Shown here: in pieces, positions 50,027 through 61,200 of the stretch
How the letters are laid out: each line of letters begins with the position of its first letter
How positions within the stretch are numbered: the first letter of the stretch is position 1
Origin: Gyrodactylus bullatarudis
Lineage: Eukaryota; Platyhelminthes; Monogenea; Gyrodactylidea; Gyrodactylidae
Assembly (NCBI GenBank): GCA_012064415.1
Contig: SSNU01000021.1
Coordinates: 169,057 to 233,056 of the forward strand
Direction of reading: 5' to 3'
Length of the DNA: 64,000 nucleotides
Translations under genes and position numbers: made by a program
The notes under the pieces: model-generated
Database searches by the model: none
Told to the model about the DNA's origin: nothing
Seen by the model: only the letters and a program-made list of their open reading frames with translations

Positions 50027-50530
50027 TTAATTTCTTCTTTGACTTCTGGAGTAGCCTAGGAAGAAAGATCCGACCAGGCCAGCAACAATGGCTACCCCAC
50101 CAACAACAGCACCTGCAATAGCAGTAGAATTGGATATTGTCAAGCAGTCATTTCCAGAAATTCTAGCATCATTTTCGTTCAATGGGATTTCACAAGATCT
50201 GGTATGAGAAAGATATTCAGTGGCATTTATAAATTGTTTACAATTCGGGCATTTAACTTTCTCTGCTTTACATAAATGACTGTCGATTGATAACTTTTCA
50301 ACAAATTCATTACATTTATGACACTTGACAAAATCATAATCCTCATTGTATTTTATATAATTACGACAAATAGGACATTGTTTAGTATTTTTGAATAGAT
50401 CCTGAAGACAAGAGTTACAGAAAATGTGTTTGCAGTTTGTTATTTGTGGATTAATCGGTCTATTAAGGCATATGGCACAATCTTCATTTACAACTGGGTT
50501 GGAATCTTGATAGGAAGTTGGTAAAGACAT
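50027..50530 (-). CDS. RING-finger protein with C-terminal membrane anchor
   Basis: Intronless, 167 aa. Residues ~18-56 form a C3HC4 RING: CAICL, then CKHIFCNSC and CPIC, as in E3 ubiquitin ligases. A second Cys/His module follows (CHKC...HLC then CPNC....H..SC, ~70-112), like the TRAF-type zinc fingers next to RINGs in TRAF and related ligases. The last ~35 residues are a Gly/Ala/Val-rich hydrophobic stretch (AGAVVGGVAIVAGLVGSFFLG) followed by a basic end, so a single-pass tail-anchored ligase is likely. It would act in ubiquitin transfer at an internal membrane; the substrate is unknown. The start is 200 bp from the divergent FKBP-like gene. No link to the TRPA genes is evident beyond position. 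Confidence 0.9.
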   Translation of the reverse strand: MSLPTSYQDSNPVVNEDCAICLNRPINPQITNCKHIFCNSCLQDLFKNTKQCPICRNYIKYNEDYDFVKCHKCNEFVEKLSIDSHLCKAEKVKCPNCKQFINATEYLSHTRSCEIPLNENDARISGNDCLTISNSTAIAGAVVGGVAIVAGLVGSFFLGYSRSQRRN

Positions 50531-50730
50531 AGAAAAGCTTATTTATCTTGAAAAATTATTGATCGAAACCAAAATAAAGGTTTAGCATCCAGATTTGGAA
50601 TCTAAAATTTTAGAGTCTAAAAATAGATTTTAAATTAGAATTATTTCGAAAAAGAAAGAACAAAATGTGAAAAATCACTCAAAACTTAAGTTGAGTGTTC
50701 ATTTCATCTATGAAATTTTTATGATAAAAA
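50531..50730. promoter_or_regulatory. Divergent promoter of the RING and FKBP-like genes
   Basis: 200 bp between two outward-facing start codons, AT-rich, without a clear TATA box. Likely a bidirectional promoter of two housekeeping-type genes. Confidence 0.5.
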
Positions 50731-51987
50731 ATGGGTCGACAGGTTAAGCTGAAGCTCAAAATTTTTGACACTGTTACTATAGACATAGAGCTTAAAGTTA
50801 ATAATTTAGATCACGAGAAATGGGAAAAAGTTATGTTTGAGCTGGGATTTCCTACAGAATATGGAGTCCTTGAATGTCTAGACAACTTTCTGATGACATT
50901 CACAGAATTTGATGAAAAAGTCCTTAAAGGAACAGCTTCAGATTTACTTAAGGAGAAAGAAATGGAAATTTTGAAACTAAAGCCTGAAGATAATCTTGAA
51001 ATTCTAGTCAAACTGAAAAATGTTTCATCAGTAAATAACTTTAGATTTATTTATTTTTAAAGATTAATCAAGTTTGGCAGATGTCAGTTGAAGAACGGTT
51101 AGAATTCTCACATATGATGAAAGTTCGTGGCAATGATTTTATTAAAGCTCATGAATACTCAAAGGCTGTTAAAGTTTATCGCTTCTTGATGAAATATCTA
51201 AAGGCCAATGTTTCCCTTCGATCTAATGAGGAAGAGATAAAACTCTATGTATCAGTGTTATCAAATTTATCCTTATGTTATTTAAAAGTAACCGAAGATC
51301 CAAGTAAAAATAGTCCAGAGAAAACCAAAGAGCTGTTAAATGGAGTTGTTTACTGCTGTAATGAAATCATATCTCACAAACCAAATTCAACCAAAGCTCA
51401 GTTTCGTCTTGGCCAAGCTTATGCACGACTTGGAATGTATGAGAAGGCTATTGTAGCTATTGATTTTTCCATGATTAATCTAGACATTGACGATGAAGTC
51501 ACCAACAAAGAAGAGACAAGACAACTTTTGGAAGGTGCCTTGAGTAAATGGAAGGAAAAGACAGACTCTGATTTTATTCAGCAAAGAGAGTTAGTTAGAT
51601 TGCAATTTCGTAAGCACTATTCTGCTGAAAACTTGGATGTAAGTTGGTTAATTTTCAAAAATTCAAATCCAAATAATTTTTTAATTAAATAGTAATTTAA
51701 TAGTAATTACTATCATTATTCTATACATTTAGTCAACCCTTAAGGGCTACAAAGTAGTTCCAGATTATGTTTCAAAATGGTACAAAACCGAATTCGGTCC
51801 TGATTATGAAGATAGTTCAGATGAGGATAAATTAGAGGTCGGAACATGGTCGAATGATATGGCTGAAGGTATCATTTCTATCCCAGATGAATTGGAAGCA
51901 TTTGGAGAAACAATGCCAGAGATTAAAAAAATCACAAAACCTCATCTAGCTTCAATCGATGATATTGAAGAAAATGAAGATTTTTAA
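50731..51987 (+). CDS. FKBP-like protein with TPR domain (co-chaperone type)
   Basis: Exons 50731-51030, 51063-51638, 51733-51987 give 376 aa; the first intron is only 32 nt. Residues ~1-100 resemble a degenerate FKBP-type fold (FPTEYGVLECLDNFLMTF, then KLKPEDNLEILVKLKN). From ~115 a TPR array begins (RGNDFIKAHEYSKAVKVYRFL, then NLSLCYLKV, then AQFRLGQAYARLGMYEKAIVAI). This order, FKBP fold then three TPRs, is that of FKBP4/5, FKBPL and AIP, which bind the C-terminal EEVD of HSP90. The catalytic aromatic residues of an active isomerase are not evident, so it may be a scaffold like FKBPL. The tail is acidic (IDDIEENEDF). A polyadenylation signal lies near 52097. Confidence 0.85.
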
Positions 51988-52296
51988 ACAGAATTCATCT
52001 GAATCACACCATGTTCTAGTCGATTGATAAAAATTATTGTAGCTCCAATTTCAGTTTGATGTAAATTATTATACGTTGTATAACCTTTTTGTAAATGAAT
52101 AAACTTTTTAATTATAATTTTTGTTATTAATTTCACATCTACTAGTGAGTAAATACACTATTTCATTTAAATAATAATAAACAATGACCTTGACAGATTT
52201 TTTTTAAACAATCTAGATTCTAGAGTCGTTATTTATTTTCCTTGTTTAAATTATTCCGAGAGAATTTTTGAGTGATAATATTCTGACTTGGACTTT

Positions 52297-55200
52297 ATGC
52301 AGAATAAAGCCGAACTTGAAGTACTAAAGGATACAGCCTTCTCAGCAGAGGAGCTGTACAAACTTCTGATCAAATATTCAAGATTAAATTCAAGTGTTTT
52401 GATCAAACAACTGCTTGAAATTCATCCAGAGTTAGATGAATACCTACTAAAAGAAGACAAGGATGGTTTAATGCCCATTCATCATGCTGCATATCTCAAC
52501 AAAACTGAAATTTTAAATTATTTGGTTCAAGAAAAAGGAATTGATCCTAATATCACAAACTCAGCGGAGCAGACACCTTTGCATTTTGCTGCACTTCGTC
52601 CGAGAAAATCTTTGAGATTTGCCCAGTCAGTTCTGAATCCAGAAAAGAGAGATGAATTTAGCAGAAAATTAACTGGAATATTCCTTGAGAATATTGAAGA
52701 TGAAGAAGAGGAGGATTATGAAGTTTCTTACAATGAAAATAGCAAGTTCATTTTATTCAAATTATCTAACGATCACCTGAGACCTTTTCCAGGTGTTTAA
52801 AAAATTACAAACGCTCTTTGATTCAAAACAATTTTAAAAAGGGGATAAAAATTTTTTTGAGCTAATGATTTGATTGAAATATAACCAGAAATTTCGGTAC
52901 AGAGATAGTCAAGTACCTTCTTCAGTAGGACGAGACTTTCTTTAGAATGTGTTGACTAAAAATACGAACCTATTTCTATTTAAAATTGCATTCAAACGGC
53001 TCAAAATTTAGATTTTAATCGATTGTAGTAGAAAAATTCATTGAAAATAGTTGGCGCTAATTCAAAAATACAGTAGGCATTTTCAATAGAAATTTGGGCC
53101 CCAAATTTTGTGGTATCCTAGCAAAATTAAAAATACATTGTTTAATAGGAACTTATACGTTGAAAAATTCTCTTTAAAATGATGGTTGCACATCCGGATG
53201 TTTAAAAATTTGCCTCTCTCTACTAGAGAGTCTCTTGTACCTATGATTTTGACTATCTCAGTACCGAAAGGTCTGGAAGAGATCTTGGAAAAAAATTTAG
53301 TTGTATTCCAATTAAATTTATTTTCACTAATATTAATTGAAGATTCCAAACTTCACCATGAACCAAAACAATTCTCCTATTCTCATCTAAAACCCATCTA
53401 AAATAATTCTAATCTACACATTATTGTAAGGAACATCATCAATTGTCATGTAACCTTTTTTCTTAGTTGATGCAACCATAAAGATGTCTGATGAAAAGGA
53501 CTCAAGTGATGATGATGATGATCATCATCATAAAGAAGAAGATGGTGAGCTATTTAAAAAACCGATATTTCTTTGTATTGATTGATAATTTTGGCTCAAT
53601 CGGTAAAACAAACAAAATGTACTTTACGTTAGAGAGAATTGGAAGAAGGAGTGAAAGAAAGCCTATCATTATTGACATAAATTTTTAATTTTCATTTAGA
53701 CCACGGGCATTCGCATGTGAGTTTTGATTTCTCATACAGCCAATAGAAAATTAAAGCTGGTCGATAAAGTTGGTAATCCATTATTTTCCTAAAGATGCGT
53801 ACTTTTACCGTTTGAAGAAAAATAATCTGGAAAAAATTAGTGGTTTCAAGAAGAATTTGGCCATTTTTCAATTTTGGCGCAAAAATTGCATTTTTAAAAC
53901 TTTGAGCTGAAAATAATATATAAAGAAACCCTAGTTTTTCACTGTTTTTGGCTATTTACCCGAGATTCAATGCAGATTCATAAATTTCAGCCATTTTCAC
54001 AAATTTCTTTGAAAGGAAAATCTTCTGCGCCAGTTCTAACAGCTTCAAAAAAAGATTTGAATTTTTTACTTTTGCTAAAAGAATTGAAATTTGAGAGATG
54101 CTACCAAGGTAGCTCAAAAGTTTGAGGTTTAGAAAATTGTTTGCAGATCATTTCTGTGCTTTTAGAATTGTAGTGGGAGCTATAATAAAAATTTTAGAGT
54201 AGAAATAAGTCCTTTAATTAGTTGAAACATGAATTCGAGTATTTCTTGAAATCTTCAGGCTAAAAAATTCTCAAATTTTCAGAATCTTTTGGTTAAATTA
54301 GAGAACAGTTGCCCCCTCTTATTTCTCTCCAAGTTTACTTTGAATCGTGTTGGTCTTTTTATTATCGATGACATGAAAACGAATTCCTTGTGGTTCATGT
54401 CCATAAGATGTTATAACTCTATACCCCTAGGGTCTAAAGGAGAATCTGAATAGCTTAACTTGATTTTCATAGCCAAGAAAAGCTCTTGTTAAAATATGAA
54501 TTTTAAGACTTTTTGAGGCCCTAATAATAATACTTATTGTTGTAGGGGAATTTAAAAAATTCTGACTTGTTTGTTAACGAATTCGATTATCACCCAACAA
54601 AGGAAATTATGGAAATTCTCTCCGAAGATTATGAAGAAATTTTCAATGAAACAATAAGATTGATGGCTGACTTTGAAGCCAACATTGATGCTAGTGACAA
54701 CAAGGGTTCGACACCTTTGTTGAATGCCGTTTTAAAAAATAATATTGAAGGCGTTATTGAACTTGCCAAGTTACAATGTGACCTCGATGTAAGTAAAGTT
54801 ACTATAAGGTTGGAGAAAAAAATTCGGAAAATTGGGTGACATAATTTGTCTATGATAAAAAATTTTACCAATGCTCAAAGATATTTCTAATGTTAAAAAA
54901 CATGTACATGTTACAGGGAATCTGGAAACTTATGTTTGTCTTAAGACACTTTGATAATCTTGAGAGTCCCTGGTTAGCTAGGGAATCTGAAAACTCGGTT
55001 TCTAGAATCCTTACTCAAGTTATTCATAGTTACAGGGAATCTAGAAACTCAAGGAAGTCTTAAGAATCGCTAAGGAATTTAGAAACTTTTAAGAATAAAA
55101 GATCAAACTAATCTAAAATTAGTTTTATAATAAAATTTATTAAAACTTAGGTCAATATTAGAATTCGCAGCCATGGTCATCCAAACGTTTCGACGGTGAT

Positions 55201-58200
55201 TGTCTTCACACGCCTTCTTCAGTGGTACGACAAGTTTGTCAAAAAGTATATAAATAGTAATTTGTTTCCAGATTAAATTACTAGGGAGTCTTGAGACTAA
55301 CATTAGTTTTCAGATTCGCTGTAAAATCCTGTATTAAATGTTAAACAGGATAGATTCTAAATATACCTATCGAAACGAAGTTCTTACTGAAACATTGGCT
55401 TTTATTCTCAAATCGTTTTTATCAGAATTTTTTGTTCCGATTTTACAAAAGCTAACTGATATGAAGTTGGGAATCTATGATTTTTACAGAAATCTCGATT
55501 TTTTCATCAAGAATTCGAATTTTTTAAAGATGTTTAGCAATCCTACTCATGTTCCCCACTTTTACCATTTGAAGAAAAAAATTCAGAAAAAAAATTATTT
55601 CTATGAAAAAATGGTCAATTTTTAAATTCTGATTTGGCGCCAAAATCCCATTTTTTCGAACTTTGAACTGAAAATTTTTATTTATTTCAAAGTGAGAGAG
55701 TGATCAAAAGTTGATTTTCAGGATCTCAATAAGACAAGAAAGTCAATTCAACTAAATCTGATCTAATGCATAATCACATTACCGTTTGGGAGTGGAATTT
55801 AGATATTTTGATCATTTTCACTACTTGAAAATCAATGAAATTTCGATAATTCAAAATATCTCGAAAATGGGGAAACTGTCGATAATTTGACGACGCTATT
55901 CAGCTTAATTATCTAATCTTACTCCTGAAAATCAATTTTTGATCACCCTCCCACTTTCAAATCAACAAAAGTTTTCAGCTCAAAGTTTGAAAAATGGGAT
56001 TTTGGCGCCAAATGGGAATTTGAAAAATGACCATTTTTTTCTGAATTTTTTTCTTCAAATGGTAAAAGTGGGGAAAATGAGTAGGATTGCAAAACATCTT
56101 TAACAAATTCGAATCCTTGATGAAAAAATCGAGATTTCTATAAAAATCATAGATTCCCAACTTCATATCAATCAACTTTAGTTTTCAGGTATCCTCAAGA
56201 TACGGTCTCTGAGACATGACTGAATGACAATAAGATTAATTATTTACATTTTTCAAGATTTGTGATAAGATGGAACAAAATGCTATCCATAAGGCAATTT
56301 ATAAAGATCACAGTGAACTAATGAGAATCTTGTTGTATTTGAAGAAAATTAATCTCACCAAAGCTGATAAGGATGGCAATACACCAGTGAGTTAAACGTT
56401 TCCTAAAGTTATAAAACCAATTATAAAATCTTTATTTTTAAACAATTTTACAGTTTTAAGCCTTCTTCTTGATCGAGGAATATAACTGGATAAATTTAGA
56501 CGTACATGAAAAATGCAATTTCCCATTTTGAACTTCAATTTGAAGCCTTCAAATTAACTTTAATCCATCCGGAAATTTACTAAACTAATAAAGGCTAGGA
56601 AAAATGGACCGACAATGCATTTAGCTGAAATAAATATTTTCGTGATTAGAACTAGAATCTCAACTCGGATAACTTTTAGAGTTAAAAAATCAATAAAATT
56701 AGTAAATTCGGCGAAAATTTTTTTTGTCATCGAGTATTGCATGTTATTCTAGAGGACTTTATTGATATAAAACCGAAAACGGCTATGATCATATTTTCGA
56801 ATTCTACGGGTATGGTTTCTTTCTATTTTCTCTTCGATCACTGGGAGTGGCAAATGAATGATTTCTAGTTTCTTTAAGACAGAATTATGGCTTGAGAAAG
56901 TTACCTGTCTCAAATATGATCCAATGGGACTTGAAAGGTCAATGGAGAGTAGAGCACAGTTGTCCTTCAAAAAAACAATCAAATTCGAATAACTAACCAT
57001 GCATTTGTTAATGTACAAAACCTGAGCATTTTATTCATGCTTGAAATATTTTAATCACAAAATTTAATTGAGCTCTGTATCAATAGAAAATTTGGCATGA
57101 ACTGTAACAAACCGACAGAAATTCAATTTCTTAATTGACAAATATTTAAATCTAACTCAGAATCCACAAATATTTGAGTAACATAAAATATATATTCAAG
57201 TTTATCTATAAGAATTCAATTCGAATTGAAAACATTTCCAATTTTTCATAAAAATATGAATTGCAACAAAGATTAACAAGTCTTTTCTCTTAGTTGCATA
57301 TTGGGGCGAAATTTGGTTCTTTTAAATCAACAAAAATTTACTTGGCCTGCCTCAGAAAAGAGATCATAATTCAGGATTTTTACATTCTTCTGGACAAGAC
57401 AAACAACGAAGGCTTCACTCCTCTACACTTGGCCCTCATGAATAACGCTCATGATATTGTTCGTCTACTTGTTGCCAATGGTGCTCATATTCTTATCGAT
57501 ACGTTTTACGAGGAAGATACACCCCTCCATCTTGCTGTTAAAATGGGTATGTCTTTTTTTTCTGAGAAGTCAATCTTCTAAACGGTGTCAAGTAAACCCG
57601 ATATTTTAAACTATATATAGACAATACACGAAAATAAAATCATTCTTAAAGGTGGGTATGAACCAGCTTCACTCACTAAAGCTAGTTGATAAGAAGATGA
57701 GAATTTAATAATTTTACAAAAAATAACAATATTTTTCTCCGGATAGTCACAAAAACAAATATTATTTTGAGTCAATAAATTTTTAAGAGAAAAGAAGTTT
57801 CTGAAAAAATTCAATCTGACAAAAAATTGTTGGAATAAATTTATCAGTTTTCTCATAGTTCAGGTTCAAAATTTTTCAAAAATTTGATTTAATTTAGGAT
57901 CAAAACTAGGTAGAGAATTAGAATTCTCCTAAAGAAGTTCACGAAGAAAAAGGATCCAACATTTAGAAGTTCTACTTTTTCATTGGAGATGGAAAGTTTC
58001 TTTCAACCATAATAGCTAATGATGGTCTTAAATGTAAGTATCAAATTGCTTCAAAACCAATAAAAATTTTGAGCTTGAACGTTGTAAAAGTTGATAATTG
58101 GTGCATTTTTATTTTTTTCAGAAATTCTATTAGTTCAAAAAACTCATTGGCTTAAGCTTCGGGAAATTCCTGTAAAATTTATTTATATAAATTTACAGAA

Positions 58201-61200
58201 AATAATAACTTTAAAAAAGAAAACCTATTAATTTTGGTATTATTTTTACTGGAGTCTACACTCATATGGGAGATATATTGTTTGCTCCTATTTTGATTCA
58301 AGTCTTTAGAATTTAATAAATCATTTTGTGCATCTGAAGAAAAATTAATATCTCAATGAATAGTACCGATCTGATAAGTTATCAACCATCTTTGATAATA
58401 TTAATTCTTTCTTTACGAGATTAGGCAATAACAAGGTCTCAAGATAGTAACTTCTGTACTTGATTGCTTGGAATGACTGATTTTCTTGATATCTAACTAC
58501 TTTTTAGCTCAATAGTAATAGAAAAATATCAAACATTAATTTACACAATAAAATTACACCATTAAAAACGAAACTTTAGTCATAGAAGAAGTTTTTCTGA
58601 TAATTACGGTAACTCATTCACAGATTTTCAAAATTTCGTGTTTATTCAAAAATACCTGTAAAATTTCTGTAATTTAGAATCATTTGAAATTTATTTTAAA
58701 GAATCAGGAATTTTTCGAAGCTTACAATGGCTCATTTCATCGTGAAATTGAAAAAAAACTCTCCTGATTTAGATAGAATATGCCTCTATAGTAAACAAAT
58801 ATTAATAAGTTATTACTGATAACCAAAAAAAAGAGTAAATCTTCGTAAAGAGAAATTAAATTATACTCTGAGATTAGGTTGCTTTGAGATGACACAGTTC
58901 CTGGTTAACGAGGGTGTATCGATAAACCAGCGAAACAAGAAAGGAGATCAGGTGATACACTTGGCTGCCCAGAATGATGATATTAGGGTCATAAAATACC
59001 TAATAAATACAGGGAAAGCTGATATCAACTCAAAGAATCGATCTCAAATGACACCGTATCTCTTGGCCATCATGAAGGACAAGGTGGAGCATTTTACCTA
59101 TTTGGTCTCGTTAAATTGTGATCGAATTGTGTGTGATAACATGTCAAGAACTGACATCTTGATAGCAGCCAAGTACAATGCCAAGAATTGTATGAAGGCA
59201 TGTTCATTCTTTTATTTTTCATCAAAAGATATGCTGTAAATATATTGAAATGACTCTATTCGATAGTAATAATATACATAATATAAGGCTATTCTCGATG
59301 AATTTGGAAATTGAGATTTTAGGAGGCACTCTATTATTGTGCGAAAGCCTATTTACCGACTATTTTTACAGCTTAAAAATGATCCTATTCTTTAAAGTGA
59401 GAAATGTTATTCATACACATCTATGAACCATATGATGTTTATTCCACGCCTATTCAGCAAAAGTGATGTGAGAGAATTGAAATGATTAAAAGATGAAATT
59501 TTTTTGATTGATCTTAGATAAATTACTATTGTTATGCACTTTCATCTCCAAATTTTGTAGAGATGCTAAATTTAATGCAGCGAATTCAATGGTATCAACC
59601 GCAAATTTCTGCAAAGTTTCGAGTATTTTAAGAGCTATCAAAGTGATGATTTTTTGAACTAGAATAAGTAATTTATAGAAATAAATTCAAATATCGTTTT
59701 GATTTAAAATACAATTCAGAGTGTTAAATACCTCCGACTTTATTATTTTTCCGACTTTTTGCCCTCGAATTTCATTAGTCTTTGTGACTCATGATTGGTC
59801 AGAAGGGGCAAACTTTTTCAGATATTACAAGCATCTTAATCACTTTATAGAAATGTTGGTTCAACAACTGACTTCTTTACCTGTAACAATTAGGATGATC
59901 CAAGATCAGTTCAAATTAATGGCTCTTCCAAAAAATTGAATGATGATAACTGTTTTTTTGTCTATTCGTGATCTTGAAATTACTTTTGGTTACTCTCACA
60001 ACTTGAAATCGACTAAAATCTTTAACTAAGTATATAAAAATGGATTTTTTTTCCTTAAATCTGTTTCCAAGATATCTTTAGAACATTTTGAGACCTTAAT
60101 GAAAAAATCATAATTACTCTAATTCACCGAGAATAGCTATAGTTTAGGAATAAGAATTTGTATGAACTTTTTAGATTGACTATAGTGAAATCGACTTCTT
60201 GGGTAGCTCTGTTGATTATTAATCAAGTAGAATATTTCCTGTTTACGGAAAGAATAATACTCTCTGAGTCTTTAAATTTTAAACAAGAGCTGAGTTTTTT
60301 TTATCAACTCTATAATTCCTTCCAGAAATTAATTTGGTTCAAGTATAAAATCATAAATATTCTAGGAGACTTTTTATAATAATTAATAATTACTAATTAT
60401 AATTAGTAATAATTATTGATCACAAAAAGATAGAAAATGAATCTCTCTAGCAAAGTGTGGTCACTGGTAATTACTATATCCATGTGAACTCTAACTCGAT
60501 GGAGATTGTCTTCTCACACCTAGATGATAGAAATTCGGATAAGCAAGTGTCAATTCCATAAGAGAGTCGAATAATATTCAACTCACGGTGGCAGATGTAG
60601 ACGCGTTTCGTCCTTATTAGGACTCGTCAGCACACCATAGACCTGGGTTCGAATCCTGGCTATCGTGTTTTATACTTGAACCAAATTAATTTCTGGAAGG
60701 AATTATAGAGTTGATAAAAAAACTCAGCTCTTGTTTTGCCACCGTGAGTTGAATATTATTCGACTCTCTTATGGAATTGACACTTGCTTATCCGAATTTC
60801 TATCATCTAGGGGTGAGAAGACAATCTCCATCGAGTTAGAGTTCACATGGATAAAGTAATTACCACCTTGCTAGAAAGATACATTGTCTAAAAACACTGT
60901 AATTTCCATATGGTGCTTATTTATGAATCTCTCGACTTTAAATTAATGAATTATGCTTAGAAATGTCAAAAAGGATAGAAAAATAAGAATAAATACATTT
61001 CATAATTATAAATACATGTATTTACACAAGTTTTTCGTACATAATTCTCAATGAAGTTATTATTTTTAGTAATTCATTTAACGGTCTTACAGCTTCTCCT
61101 GAGCGATTTATATTTCCATAGACGTATGAAAGATGAATTCGATATTGAAATGAATAATCCAATACATCTAGCAGTGGAAAACAAGAATATTGAAATTGTC

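Larger units (their letters stand above)
60281..60736. repeat. Inverted 70-bp repeat pair
   Basis: 60281-60350 and 60668-60736 are inverted copies with only a one-base length change in an A/T run. The second copy sits inside the hammerhead foldback, between its core and right arm. Confidence 0.85.
60486..60850 (-). mobile_element. SINE-like foldback with hammerhead ribozyme and tRNA-like B box
   Basis: Arms 60486-60592 and 60738-60848 are nearly identical inverted repeats (outer tip gtgaactctaactcgatgg). Between them lie a hammerhead core (minus strand), a tRNA-like B box (plus strand) and a copy of the 70-bp flank sequence. Family copies: 27248-27416 and a partial one at 62060-62150. Confidence 0.75.

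Noticed and set aside
55450..56175. Open frames reading MKLGIYDFYRNLDFF and similar in several places
   Set aside because: They are the translated ends of the foldback repeat family, not genes; the same reading appears at every copy.
60641..60665. Possible tRNA gene
   Set aside because: Only a T arm and B box are present; no D arm, anticodon arm or paired acceptor stem can be drawn.
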